A stretch of DNA of 64,000 nucleotides, taken from positions 1 through 64,000 of the forward strand of contig NZ_JABURM010000005.1 of the NCBI RefSeq assembly GCF_014762685.1. The letters are read 5' to 3'. The notes below the pieces were generated by a model that made no database searches, was not told where the DNA came from, and saw only the letters and a program-made list of their open reading frames with translations. Positions within the stretch are counted from its first letter, which is position 1, and each line of letters opens with the position of its first letter. This DNA is from Gracilimonas sp. GTDB lineage: Bacteria; Bacteroidota; Rhodothermia; Balneolales; Balneolaceae. Shown here piece after piece: positions 17,883 through 26,094 of this stretch. The position numbers and the translations under genes were made by a program.

Positions 17883-18911
17883 ATGATTGACAATAAGATT
17901 TTAAATAAAAAACTACTAATAACAGGTGGAACAGGCTCATTTGGAAATGCTGTTCTAAATCGCTTTTTGGAAAGTGAACAGTTTTCAGAAATACGAATAT
18001 TTTCTAGAGACGAAAAAAAACAGGATGATATGAGAAAGAGCTTAAATAATGAGAAGCTCAGATTCTACATAGGGGATGTTAGAAATTATGACAGCATCGA
18101 AAAAGCTGTGCGAGGTGTTGATCATGTGTTTCATGCAGCGGCCTTAAAGCAAGTTCCCTCTTGTGAGTTCTTCCCACTGGAAGCAGTAAAAACAAATGTT
18201 CTGGGTACACAAAACGTCATTGATGCTGCGGAAAAGAATAAAGTTGAAAAGGTTATTTGTTTAAGCACGGATAAAGCGGCATATCCTATTAATGCAATGG
18301 GCATTTCAAAAGCGATGATGGAAAAGGTAGTCGTGGCTGCATCAAGAAATCTCCGGCATACCACCGTATGTCTTACAAGATATGGAAATGTAATGGCTTC
18401 CCGCGGTTCAGTGATTCCATTGTTTGTAAATCAGATCAAAAAGGGAGATCCGTTAACGATCACGGACCCAAAAATGACACGTTTCTTGATGTCACTGGAG
18501 GAAGCGGTAGAATTAGTATTATTTGCTTTTGAAAATGCTAATCCGGGAGATCTTTTTGTTAATAAGGCTCCTGCTGGAACTATAGGTGATCTTGCTACTG
18601 CTTTAAGGGAATTATACAAATCTGATGTTGATACCAAAATCATTGGTACTCGACATGGAGAAAAGCTTTTTGAAACACTTTGTACCAGAGAAGAGATGAT
18701 GAAAGCAGAAGACATGGGTGATTTTTTCAGAATACCTGCAGATAACAGGGATTTAAATTATGGCAAGTATTTTACAGAAGGAGACGAACATATTTCGGAA
18801 GTGGAAGATTATAATTCTCATAATACAGAACAACAAGATGTAGAAGGGATTAAAAAGCTCCTTATGAAATTAGATTCTATTGAACAAGACGTTAAAAGTT
18901 TAGGACAATGA
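17883..18911 (+). CDS. capE: UDP-GlcNAc 4,6-dehydratase/5-epimerase, CapE/FnlA type
   Basis: This is a 342-residue SDR, first enzyme of UDP-L-FucNAc synthesis. LLITGGTGSFGNAVLNRF binds NAD(P). HAAALKQVPSCEFFPLEA, STDKAAYPINAMGISKAMME (Thr-Asp-Lys and Met-x-x-x-Lys in place of the usual Tyr) and ITDPKMTRFLMSLEEAVELV are diagnostic of CapE/FnlA/WbjB. It starts directly after the stop of the GT8 gene and overlaps capF by 4 bases. The following genes are CapF- and CapG-like, so the three-enzyme pathway is complete. Confidence 0.92.
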   Translation: MIDNKILNKKLLITGGTGSFGNAVLNRFLESEQFSEIRIFSRDEKKQDDMRKSLNNEKLRFYIGDVRNYDSIEKAVRGVDHVFHAAALKQVPSCEFFPLEAVKTNVLGTQNVIDAAEKNKVEKVICLSTDKAAYPINAMGISKAMMEKVVVAASRNLRHTTVCLTRYGNVMASRGSVIPLFVNQIKKGDPLTITDPKMTRFLMSLEEAVELVLFAFENANPGDLFVNKAPAGTIGDLATALRELYKSDVDTKIIGTRHGEKLFETLCTREEMMKAEDMGDFFRIPADNRDLNYGKYFTEGDEHISEVEDYNSHNTEQQDVEGIKKLLMKLDSIEQDVKSLGQ

Positions 18912-20026
18912 TAAAAGTTGGGATAACAGGTCAGAATGGATTTATCGGTCAGCACCTCTTTCGAACTCTAAATTTATTTCCAGATAACTTTCAGATAGTA
19001 CCTTTTGACAGAGAATATTTTAAAAACGAAACCGAACTCAACTCTTTTGTAGAAGCTTGTGATACTATCGTTCATTTAGCTGCATTAAATCGCCATGATG
19101 ATCCACAAGTAATATATGATACAAATGTCATGCTGGTACACAAGCTTATTGAGGCTTGCAGGAACACAGATTCAACCCCGCATATTCTGATGTCTTCTTC
19201 TACCCAAGAAGAACGGGATAATTTGTATGGGCAGTCCAAAAAAGAGGGCAGAAAAGTATTGGCAAAATGGGCTAAAGAAGAAGGCGCAGTATTTACCGGT
19301 TTGGTTATTCCCAATGTGTATGGTCCGTTTGGCAAGCCATTTTATAATTCTGTAGTGGCTACCTTTTGTCATCAGCTCACGCATGGTGAACAGCCGGCGA
19401 TCCATAGGGACGGACAGCTCGAACTGATCTATGTTGGGAGCTTGGTAGAAAAGATCATAGATTGTATAGAACAGAAAACAAATGATTCAAACCATCTTAT
19501 TTCTGCGGATACCACAGTAAAAGTATCAGAAATTTTAGCAATGTTGTCAGAGTTTAAGGAAACCTATTTTGAAAAAGGGGAGATTCCTGAATTGACAGAT
19601 ACCTTCAGCCTGAATCTATTCAACACCTTCCGTTGCTACATTGATATGGAGGAGTATTTCCCAGTTAACCTCACCAAGCATGCAGACGATCGCGGGGCTT
19701 TTGTAGAAGTTATCCGATTGGGAATTGGGGGGCAGGCCTCATTTTCAACGACCGTTCCCGGAATAACAAGGGGAAATCATTATCACACTAGGAAGATCGA
19801 GCGTTTTGCAGTGATCAAAGGAAAAGCACGAATAGAACTCAGATTGATTGGTACAGGTAAGGTATTTTCTTTTGAATTGGATGGGGAACAACCGGGGTAT
19901 GTGGATATGCCTATTTGGTATACACACAATATTTCGAATATTGGGGATGATGAATTATATACCATCTTTTGGATCAATGAGCCTTATGACCCGGAAGATG
20001 CAGACACTTATTATGAAGAAGTTTAA
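18908..20026 (+). CDS. capF: CapF/FnlB-type reductase-epimerase with C-terminal cupin
   Basis: This is a 372-residue two-domain enzyme. Residues 1-240 form a short SDR starting VGITGQNGFIGQHLFRTL with SSSTQEERDNLYGQSKKEGR as the active-site stretch. Residues about 250-372 form a cupin (GNHYHTRKIERFAVIKG gives metal-ligand His residues). This pairing is specific to CapF/WbjC/FnlB, which reduces and epimerises the CapE product to UDP-L-talNAc-type sugar. The gene overlaps capE by 4 bases and is followed after 12 bases by capG. Confidence 0.93.
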   Translation: MIKVGITGQNGFIGQHLFRTLNLFPDNFQIVPFDREYFKNETELNSFVEACDTIVHLAALNRHDDPQVIYDTNVMLVHKLIEACRNTDSTPHILMSSSTQEERDNLYGQSKKEGRKVLAKWAKEEGAVFTGLVIPNVYGPFGKPFYNSVVATFCHQLTHGEQPAIHRDGQLELIYVGSLVEKIIDCIEQKTNDSNHLISADTTVKVSEILAMLSEFKETYFEKGEIPELTDTFSLNLFNTFRCYIDMEEYFPVNLTKHADDRGAFVEVIRLGIGGQASFSTTVPGITRGNHYHTRKIERFAVIKGKARIELRLIGTGKVFSFELDGEQPGYVDMPIWYTHNISNIGDDELYTIFWINEPYDPEDADTYYEEV

Positions 20027-20038
20027 TACCTTTGCCAA

Positions 20039-21169
20039 ATGAAGAAATTAAAAGTACTTACTGTTGTTGGCACACGTCCGGAGATCATTCGCCTTTCAAG
20101 AGTGTTAGTCAAACTAGACGAATCCCCGGCCATAGATCACACGCTCGTACATACCGAACAAAATTACGATTACGAACTGAATCAGATCTTTTTTGAAGAT
20201 TTGGGGTTGAGAAAGCCGGATCATTTTCTGGAAGCAGCTGGAAGTAATGCCACTGAGACCATTGGAAATATCCTTATAAAGATTGACCCAATTCTCGAAG
20301 AAGTTCAACCCGATGCGTTTTTAGTGCTTGGAGACACGAATAGTTGTCTGTGTGCTATTCCTGCTAAAAAAAGAAAAATCCCCATTTTCCATATGGAAGC
20401 CGGAAATCGATGTTTTGACCAACGGGTGCCGGAAGAGACCAATCGCAAAATTGTGGATCATATTGCTGACATCAATTTAACATACAGTTCCATAGCAAGG
20501 GAGTATTTACTTCGGGAAGGTTTGCCTCCTGATCAGGTTATCAAAACCGGTTCGCCAATGTATGAAGTGCTTCATCACTTTATATCGAAGATCGATAATT
20601 CAGATGTATTGGAAAGATTGGAATTAGAAAAATATAAATATTTTGTAGTCTCAGCCCATCGTGAAGAGAATATCAGCAGTGAAAAGAATTTTAAAGGTTT
20701 GATCGATTCTCTGAATCAAATTGCTGAGAAATATGAGTATCCGATCATTGTATCTACACATCCCAGGACAAGGAATATGCTGAATGAGAAAAAAGTATCT
20801 TCTCATAAGCTGGTAAATTTTATGAAACCGCTGGGTTTCAGTGATTATAATGCTCTTCAAAAGAATGCATTTGCAGTACTTTCAGATAGCGGTACAATAT
20901 CAGAGGAATCATCTATATTAAATTTCCCTGCCTTAAACATTAGAGAAGCCCATGAACGCCCGGAAGCGATGGAGGAAGCAACGGTTATGATGGTTGGATT
21001 AAGACCTGAACGAATTATGCAAGCATTGGAACAAGTGAGTTTACAAAGTCGAAGTGATCGTGATTACAGATTGGTTTCAGACTACTCTATGTCTAATGTT
21101 TCGGATAAGGTTGTTCGCATTATTTTAAGTTATACTGACTATATAAATAGGATTGTTTGGTTTAAATAA
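20039..21169 (+). CDS. capG: UDP-N-acetylglucosamine 2-epimerase family, CapG/FnlC type
   Basis: This 376-residue enzyme of the WecB/CapG family should give UDP-L-FucNAc by C2 epimerisation. It begins LTVVGTRPEIIRLSRVL, then has HTEQNYDYELNQIFFEDL, VLGDTNSCL, HMEAGNRCFDQRVPEETNR, SAHREENIS and SDSGTISEESSIL, all in family order. HMEAGNRCFDQRVPEE is closer to CapG/FnlC than to WecB. Position after CapE and CapF fixes the likely substrate. Confidence 0.92.
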   Translation: MKKLKVLTVVGTRPEIIRLSRVLVKLDESPAIDHTLVHTEQNYDYELNQIFFEDLGLRKPDHFLEAAGSNATETIGNILIKIDPILEEVQPDAFLVLGDTNSCLCAIPAKKRKIPIFHMEAGNRCFDQRVPEETNRKIVDHIADINLTYSSIAREYLLREGLPPDQVIKTGSPMYEVLHHFISKIDNSDVLERLELEKYKYFVVSAHREENISSEKNFKGLIDSLNQIAEKYEYPIIVSTHPRTRNMLNEKKVSSHKLVNFMKPLGFSDYNALQKNAFAVLSDSGTISEESSILNFPALNIREAHERPEAMEEATVMMVGLRPERIMQALEQVSLQSRSDRDYRLVSDYSMSNVSDKVVRIILSYTDYINRIVWFK

Positions 21170-21173
21170 GAAA

Positions 21174-22316
21174 ATGAAAGAAAAAATTTTGTATGTAGGA
21201 AATTTTAAATTACCGGATAAAAATGCAGCAGCACACCGAGTATTAGTCAATTCAAAGATTTTAGTAAAACTTGGGTATGAAGTGATATTAGTTGGGGTGA
21301 GAGATGAAGTTGATACCGGAATTTATGAGCATGTCAGTGAGATGGAAGGTATTCAAATGTATTCAGTCTCTTATCCAAAAAAAATTATTGATTGGATAAA
21401 GTTTTATGGATCGAATCGAAATATCAACACGATCTTAAAATCCCAACCAAACCTGAAGTATTTTATAGGATATAATTATCAATCTTTGTCATTTTTAAAA
21501 GTCTACTTTAGACTTCATAAAAAGCTAAAATTTATTGCTGATACCACAGAGTGGTATCAGCCAGATCATAAATCTTTGTTATTAAGAGCTGTTAAAAAAG
21601 TTGATACTGCAATTAGAATGCAGCTTATAAACAAATATCTTACTGATGGAAACATTGTAATAAGTAGATTTTTAGAAAAATATTACAAAGAACAAAAGAA
21701 TCTCAGAATACCCCCTTTAGTCGATCTTGATGACAAGAAATGGGAATGTCTAGCACCTAAAAATAACAATGGCACAAAGTTTATTTTTTTTGGTACAGTA
21801 GGCGGAAAAAAAGAAGAAATAAGTTTAGTACTTAAATTCTTCGATATTATTTCTGAAACAAATAAGAATTGTAGGTTAGATATTTTTGGTATTACTAAAA
21901 AGGAATTAATGAATTTGGGTACTCCTAATAATTCCAATGTTAAAGCTCACGGAAGAGTTTCACATAAAGAGGCATTGGTTGAAGTATCAAAATCTAATTT
22001 TTCAATTTTTTTCAGAGAAAACAATTTAATCACTAGAGCAGGTTTTCCAACTAAGTTTGTTGAATCTATGTCAGCAGGCACACCAGTCATCACAAACTAT
22101 AGCAGTAACTTAAAAGATTATTTGATACATGGTAAAAATGGGTATGCTATAGATATACAAAAGTTAAAAAGCAATAGTTTTACAGAGATTAAGAAACTGG
22201 AGATTATTGAATCTGATACTGAGTCAATGGGTATAAAAGCTTTTGAAACAGCTGAAAATAATTTTCACTACGTTAATTACATTAATTTAATGGATGAATT
22301 CCTAAAAGCAATTTGA
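21174..22316 (+). CDS. Glycosyltransferase, GT-B fold
   Basis: This is a 380-residue protein with the layout of GT4-like retaining transferases: an N-terminal half starting EKILYVGNFKLPDKNAAAHRV and a C-terminal half with FFGTVGGKKEEI, ITRAGFPTKFVESMSAGTPVI (donor-phosphate region) and the GKNGYAID segment. I prefer ATG 21174 over TTG 21153, which would overlap capG. No sugar specificity can be read. It is AT-rich like its neighbours. It overlaps the next gene by 4 bases. Confidence 0.75.
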   Translation: MKEKILYVGNFKLPDKNAAAHRVLVNSKILVKLGYEVILVGVRDEVDTGIYEHVSEMEGIQMYSVSYPKKIIDWIKFYGSNRNINTILKSQPNLKYFIGYNYQSLSFLKVYFRLHKKLKFIADTTEWYQPDHKSLLLRAVKKVDTAIRMQLINKYLTDGNIVISRFLEKYYKEQKNLRIPPLVDLDDKKWECLAPKNNNGTKFIFFGTVGGKKEEISLVLKFFDIISETNKNCRLDIFGITKKELMNLGTPNNSNVKAHGRVSHKEALVEVSKSNFSIFFRENNLITRAGFPTKFVESMSAGTPVITNYSSNLKDYLIHGKNGYAIDIQKLKSNSFTEIKKLEIIESDTESMGIKAFETAENNFHYVNYINLMDEFLKAI

Positions 22317-23434
22317 AATTGAAAATCTTAGTTCTCTCAAGTTTATCAAAATCACTAATAAATTTCCGTGGACCACTCATTCAATCCTTCGTTGATAAAG
22401 GGCATGAAGTAATTGCAGCCGGTCCGGATTATAATGCATATGTCAATGACGTACTTTCAAGGATGGGAGTTCAATATGAAATCTATCATCTCCAAAGAAC
22501 TGGTACAAACCTGTTAAGTGATATCAAGAGCTACAATTCTCTAAAAAAATTGATTAATAAAGTTCAACCGGATCTGGTTCTATCTTATACCATAAAGCCG
22601 GTTATATATGGAAGTTATGCGGCGAAACGATTGAAAGTGCCAAAAATATATTCGATGATTACTGGTCTAGGTAATGCATTTAATAACACTACGTCCTTAA
22701 AATCAAGCTATTTATCATGTATAACAGAGTTCTTGTACAAAGCATCCTTAAAAAATACTGATGGTGTAATTTTTCAAAATCCTGATGATAGAGATGTTTT
22801 TGTAGAAAAAGATATCATTCAAAAGGGTAAGGCATTTAGAATTTATGGTTCCGGTGTCGATATAGACGAGTTTGCTTTTTCTGAACCTGTTTTTAATCCT
22901 GTTACTTTTTTGTTTATTGGGCGCCTTTTAAAGGAAAAAGGTATTAATGACTTTATAGAAGCAGCAAGGATAATTAGAAAAAAATATTCAGATACAAGAT
23001 TTTTGGTCGTTGGTGGGTTAGATAATAATCCAACTTCTTATTCAATTTCTGACTTTAAAGAATTTCATGATTCAGGATTAATTGAATTTATTGGTCGAGT
23101 AAAAGATGTTAAACCATATATAAAACAATCGTCTATATTTGTTTTACCATCCTATTATGGAGAAGGTACTCCTCGTACAGGTTTAGAAGCCATGTCAATG
23201 GGAAGACCACTTATTATGACAGATTCTGTAGGGTGTAGAGAAACTGTTAAAGATGGTTTAAACGGTTTTTTAGTACCAATTAAAAATCCCAATAAAATTG
23301 CTCAAGCCATGGAGAAATTTATTATTGACCCTAACTTAATTACGCATATGAGTAAGGAAAGTAGACGTTTTGCCGAAGAAGTATACGATGTAAGTAAAGT
23401 GAATAAAGAAATTTGCAAAATTTTAGGTCTTTAA
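22313..23434 (+). CDS. Family 4 glycosyltransferase, PglA/WbpH-like
   Basis: This is a 373-residue GT-B enzyme. VLSYTIKPVIYGSYAAKRL, IYSMITGLGNAF, GVIFQNPDDRDVF, LFIGRLLKEKGINDFIEAA and PSYYGEGTPRTGLEAMSMGRP are typical of the PglA/WbpH/WbuB-like group that adds the second HexNAc onto the lipid-linked first sugar. TTG 22313 overlaps the previous stop (TTGA). It lies directly before the initiating transferase, which fits action on its product. The exact donor, possibly UDP-L-FucNAc made by CapEFG, is an inference. Confidence 0.82.
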   Translation: MKLKILVLSSLSKSLINFRGPLIQSFVDKGHEVIAAGPDYNAYVNDVLSRMGVQYEIYHLQRTGTNLLSDIKSYNSLKKLINKVQPDLVLSYTIKPVIYGSYAAKRLKVPKIYSMITGLGNAFNNTTSLKSSYLSCITEFLYKASLKNTDGVIFQNPDDRDVFVEKDIIQKGKAFRIYGSGVDIDEFAFSEPVFNPVTFLFIGRLLKEKGINDFIEAARIIRKKYSDTRFLVVGGLDNNPTSYSISDFKEFHDSGLIEFIGRVKDVKPYIKQSSIFVLPSYYGEGTPRTGLEAMSMGRPLIMTDSVGCRETVKDGLNGFLVPIKNPNKIAQAMEKFIIDPNLITHMSKESRRFAEEVYDVSKVNKEICKILGL

Positions 23435-24027
23435 TGCTTAAAAGGTTCTTTGATTTTACGGCATCAATTACGGGTTTAATACTAGTATCTCCATTGTTTT
23501 TACTTTTAATGATACTTGTCCGAATAAAAATGGGAATCCCGGTTTTCTTTACTCAAGTTCGTCCGGGAAAAAATGGAAAACCATTTAAAATGTATAAGTT
23601 TAGAAGTATGACAAATGAGACTGATGAGGAAGGAAATTTGCTACCAAACGAATTACGACTTTTGAAGTTTGGAAAGTTTCTACGGTCGACAAGTTTGGAT
23701 GAGCTGCCTGAGCTTATTAATGTGATTAAAGGTGATATGAGTCTAGTTGGTCCCAGGCCACTTAAGATGGATTATTTGAAATTGTATACTCAGGAGCAAA
23801 GAAGGAGGCATGAAGTCAGGCCAGGAGTTACAGGCTGGGCTCAGGTAAACGGTCGAAATTCAATTTCATTTACAGAGCGATTTAAAATGGATGTTTGGTA
23901 TGTGGATAATCAATCTTTATGGTTAGACATTAAAATATTATTTAGGACATTATTTAAGGTATTCAAAAGAGAAAATATTAATCCAGATCAAGGAGTGCAG
24001 AAAAAACCCTTTGATGGGACAAATTGA
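23434..24027 (+). CDS. Initiating sugar-1-phosphate transferase, PglC-like
   Basis: This is a 197-residue small monotopic phosphoglycosyltransferase. It has one re-entrant N-terminal membrane helix (about 6-30), then FTQVRPGKNGKPFKMYKFRSM, STSLDELPELINVIKGDMSL with the catalytic Asp-Glu pair, VGPRP and RHEVRPGVTGWAQVNGRN. The short size without a four-helix N-domain is PglC-like, so the first sugar is likely UDP-diNAcBac or a related 4-amino sugar. It would load undecaprenyl phosphate. I start at ATG 23434, which overlaps the previous stop (TAATG), rather than at an upstream TTG. Confidence 0.88.
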   Translation: MLKRFFDFTASITGLILVSPLFLLLMILVRIKMGIPVFFTQVRPGKNGKPFKMYKFRSMTNETDEEGNLLPNELRLLKFGKFLRSTSLDELPELINVIKGDMSLVGPRPLKMDYLKLYTQEQRRRHEVRPGVTGWAQVNGRNSISFTERFKMDVWYVDNQSLWLDIKILFRTLFKVFKRENINPDQGVQKKPFDGTN

Positions 24028-24033
24028 AAGTGT

Positions 24034-25059
24034 ATGAGGAAAGATCAGGAAGTCAGTGATAAATACAAGAAGAATCAAGATTTTGAACTTGCCTTATCGT
24101 TGATGAATAAAAAATTACATGAATCAGAGCAAGAATTAATTGCAAAATTACCTGAGAGTTACCCTACAATTCATATAATTGGCGCACCCCGTTCTGGGAC
24201 AACACTTGCTGTTCAGCAATTGGCTGAAGGACTCAAAGTCGGATATATAAATAATTTGATAGCTGCATTTTGGAAAGCCCCATTATTTGGTATTCACCTA
24301 TCCAAGCAATTATTAAAGGATGAATATCATTCTAGTTTTAAGTCAACCTATGGACGTACAAGCGGGATACAAGAACCACATGAGTTTGGATATTTCTGGA
24401 ACTATCATTTAAAGTATGATGAATTTTATCAGCAAGATAGTAATCATGAAGCAAAAATAGATTGGGATTATTTGACTACATTGATAAAAAATATGTGTGA
24501 GGTGTATGACCGTCCGATATTGTTCAAATCTTTCTTATATGGCTTTCATGCACTTAAAGCTCAAAAAATATTACAGAAAACATGTTTTATTTACATTCGC
24601 AGAGACTTAATGGATAACGCCCTTTCCATTTTAAAAATGAGAAAAAAATATCTTGGTGATAGCAATGAATGGGCTTCCATTAAACCGAAACAGTTTGATA
24701 TCCTGCAGGAAAGAAATATTTATCAGCAAATTATTGGGCAGATACTGTTCTTGGAATATGAGTACATAAATCAGCTAAAAGAGCTTCCCAAAAAAAACCG
24801 ATTGATTATTAATTATGAAGATATGTGTGATAATCCCAGTGAGTTTATTAATAATGTCCATTCATTGTTGAAACCACATTACAAAGGATTAAAGCAAAGC
24901 GAAATTCTATCAGAAAATGAAATACAACGAAAAGCATATGACGATCAAGGAGAAAATGTAGAAAATTTTGAAAAGGCAATTAAATCTTTAATACATGAAT
25001 TCCCAAAGCTAAAAGTATTAACCGAAGCAAGAAAAGATAAGGCACAATCAATTTTATGA
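24034..25059 (+). CDS. PAPS-dependent sulfotransferase family protein
   Basis: This is a 341-residue cytoplasmic protein. IHIIGAPRSGTTLAVQQL (Gly50-Thr57) is the 5'-phosphosulfate-binding loop of sulfotransferases, and the segment CFIYIRRDLMDNALSILKMR (about 188-207) resembles the 3'-phosphate-binding region with Arg and Ser. NYEDMCDNPSEFIN near 267 is the common conserved Asp/Glu block. It is encoded between the initiating transferase and an acyltransferase with tight spacing, so it probably sulfates a sugar of the repeat unit. A sulfated polymer would fit a marine organism. Confidence 0.78.
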   Translation: MRKDQEVSDKYKKNQDFELALSLMNKKLHESEQELIAKLPESYPTIHIIGAPRSGTTLAVQQLAEGLKVGYINNLIAAFWKAPLFGIHLSKQLLKDEYHSSFKSTYGRTSGIQEPHEFGYFWNYHLKYDEFYQQDSNHEAKIDWDYLTTLIKNMCEVYDRPILFKSFLYGFHALKAQKILQKTCFIYIRRDLMDNALSILKMRKKYLGDSNEWASIKPKQFDILQERNIYQQIIGQILFLEYEYINQLKELPKKNRLIINYEDMCDNPSEFINNVHSLLKPHYKGLKQSEILSENEIQRKAYDDQGENVENFEKAIKSLIHEFPKLKVLTEARKDKAQSIL

Positions 25060-26087
25060 AATCAAATTTCCTAATGCCTGATGATGATCAATGGAATAAT
25101 ATTTTAAATCGAACGAATTATGAGTTTTATCAACACCCGGAATTTTTAAAACTCGAGGCTGAGTTGGTTGGAGGAGAAGCTACAGCTTGGTTTGCTGAAG
25201 ATGCCGATGAATGGATTTTAATTCCTCTTATCAAAAGGACAATTCCGGATGAAATAACAAATGGGAAGGAATACTATGATTTAGTGAGCCCTTATGGCTA
25301 CCCGGGTATTTTGCACAGTTCCTACAGTGCACTAAATACTTTCCTAGGTGAGTTAAAGGAGAAAGGTAAAAAGGCGGGATATATTTCCACCTTTATAAGA
25401 TTGAATCCACTATTAAATCCGTATTTTTTACACGAAGATGAAGACATATCCCACATCATTCATGGACAAGTGGTTATGATTGATATGAATAATTCATACG
25501 ATGATCTAAGAATGAATTATTCATCAAACTATAGACGAAATCTAAAAAAACTAGTCAAGTCTGGTAACAAATTAGTTTGGAATGAATGGGAGTTATTAGA
25601 TGACTTTATTGAAATTTATAATGAGACCATGGAGAGAGATGAAGCAACTGAATATTATTTCTTTCCTAAAGAATATTATTTAAGAATTAAAGATTTCATT
25701 GGTACTGAAAACATCGACTTGGTGATTGTAAGAGATAAAAATCAAAGATCCATAGCGGGGGCAATTTTTTGCAAAAATGATCACGTTGTACAATATCATT
25801 TGGGTGGCACAAAAAATGAATTTCTAAATGATTCACCATCTAAAATGCTATTTGATGGTATTATTGAAAAGTATAGTAATGAAGTGGAGTTCTTTAATCT
25901 TGGAGGAGGAGTAGGTAATAGCCAAGACTCACTTTTTAGGTTTAAGCAAGGTTTCGGAAAGGAATATATAAAGTTCTCTACTCTACGCATTGTCAATGAC
26001 AGGCAAAGATACAACAACTTGTGTGCTGATTTCTCAAAAGAAGAACTTTATGATATGAGTGGATATTTTCCACTTTACAGGAAATGA
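25056..26087 (+). CDS. FemAB/GNAT-fold acyltransferase
   Basis: This 343-residue protein looks like the BioF2/FemAB-like double GNAT fold: an N-terminal region with FYQHPEFLKLEAEL, then NYSSNYRRNLKKLVKSGNKL, FIEIYNETMERD, SIAGAIFCKNDHVVQYHLGG and the C-terminal NLGGGVGNSQDSLFRFKQGFG. Such proteins transfer acyl or aminoacyl groups and are common in exopolysaccharide loci. It overlaps the sulfotransferase gene by 4 bases and precedes a PglE-like aminotransferase, so it could acylate the 4-amino sugar. The fold is well supported; the substrate is not. Confidence 0.75.
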   Translation: MKSNFLMPDDDQWNNILNRTNYEFYQHPEFLKLEAELVGGEATAWFAEDADEWILIPLIKRTIPDEITNGKEYYDLVSPYGYPGILHSSYSALNTFLGELKEKGKKAGYISTFIRLNPLLNPYFLHEDEDISHIIHGQVVMIDMNNSYDDLRMNYSSNYRRNLKKLVKSGNKLVWNEWELLDDFIEIYNETMERDEATEYYFFPKEYYLRIKDFIGTENIDLVIVRDKNQRSIAGAIFCKNDHVVQYHLGGTKNEFLNDSPSKMLFDGIIEKYSNEVEFFNLGGGVGNSQDSLFRFKQGFGKEYIKFSTLRIVNDRQRYNNLCADFSKEELYDMSGYFPLYRK

Positions 26088-26094
26088 GTTAAGT

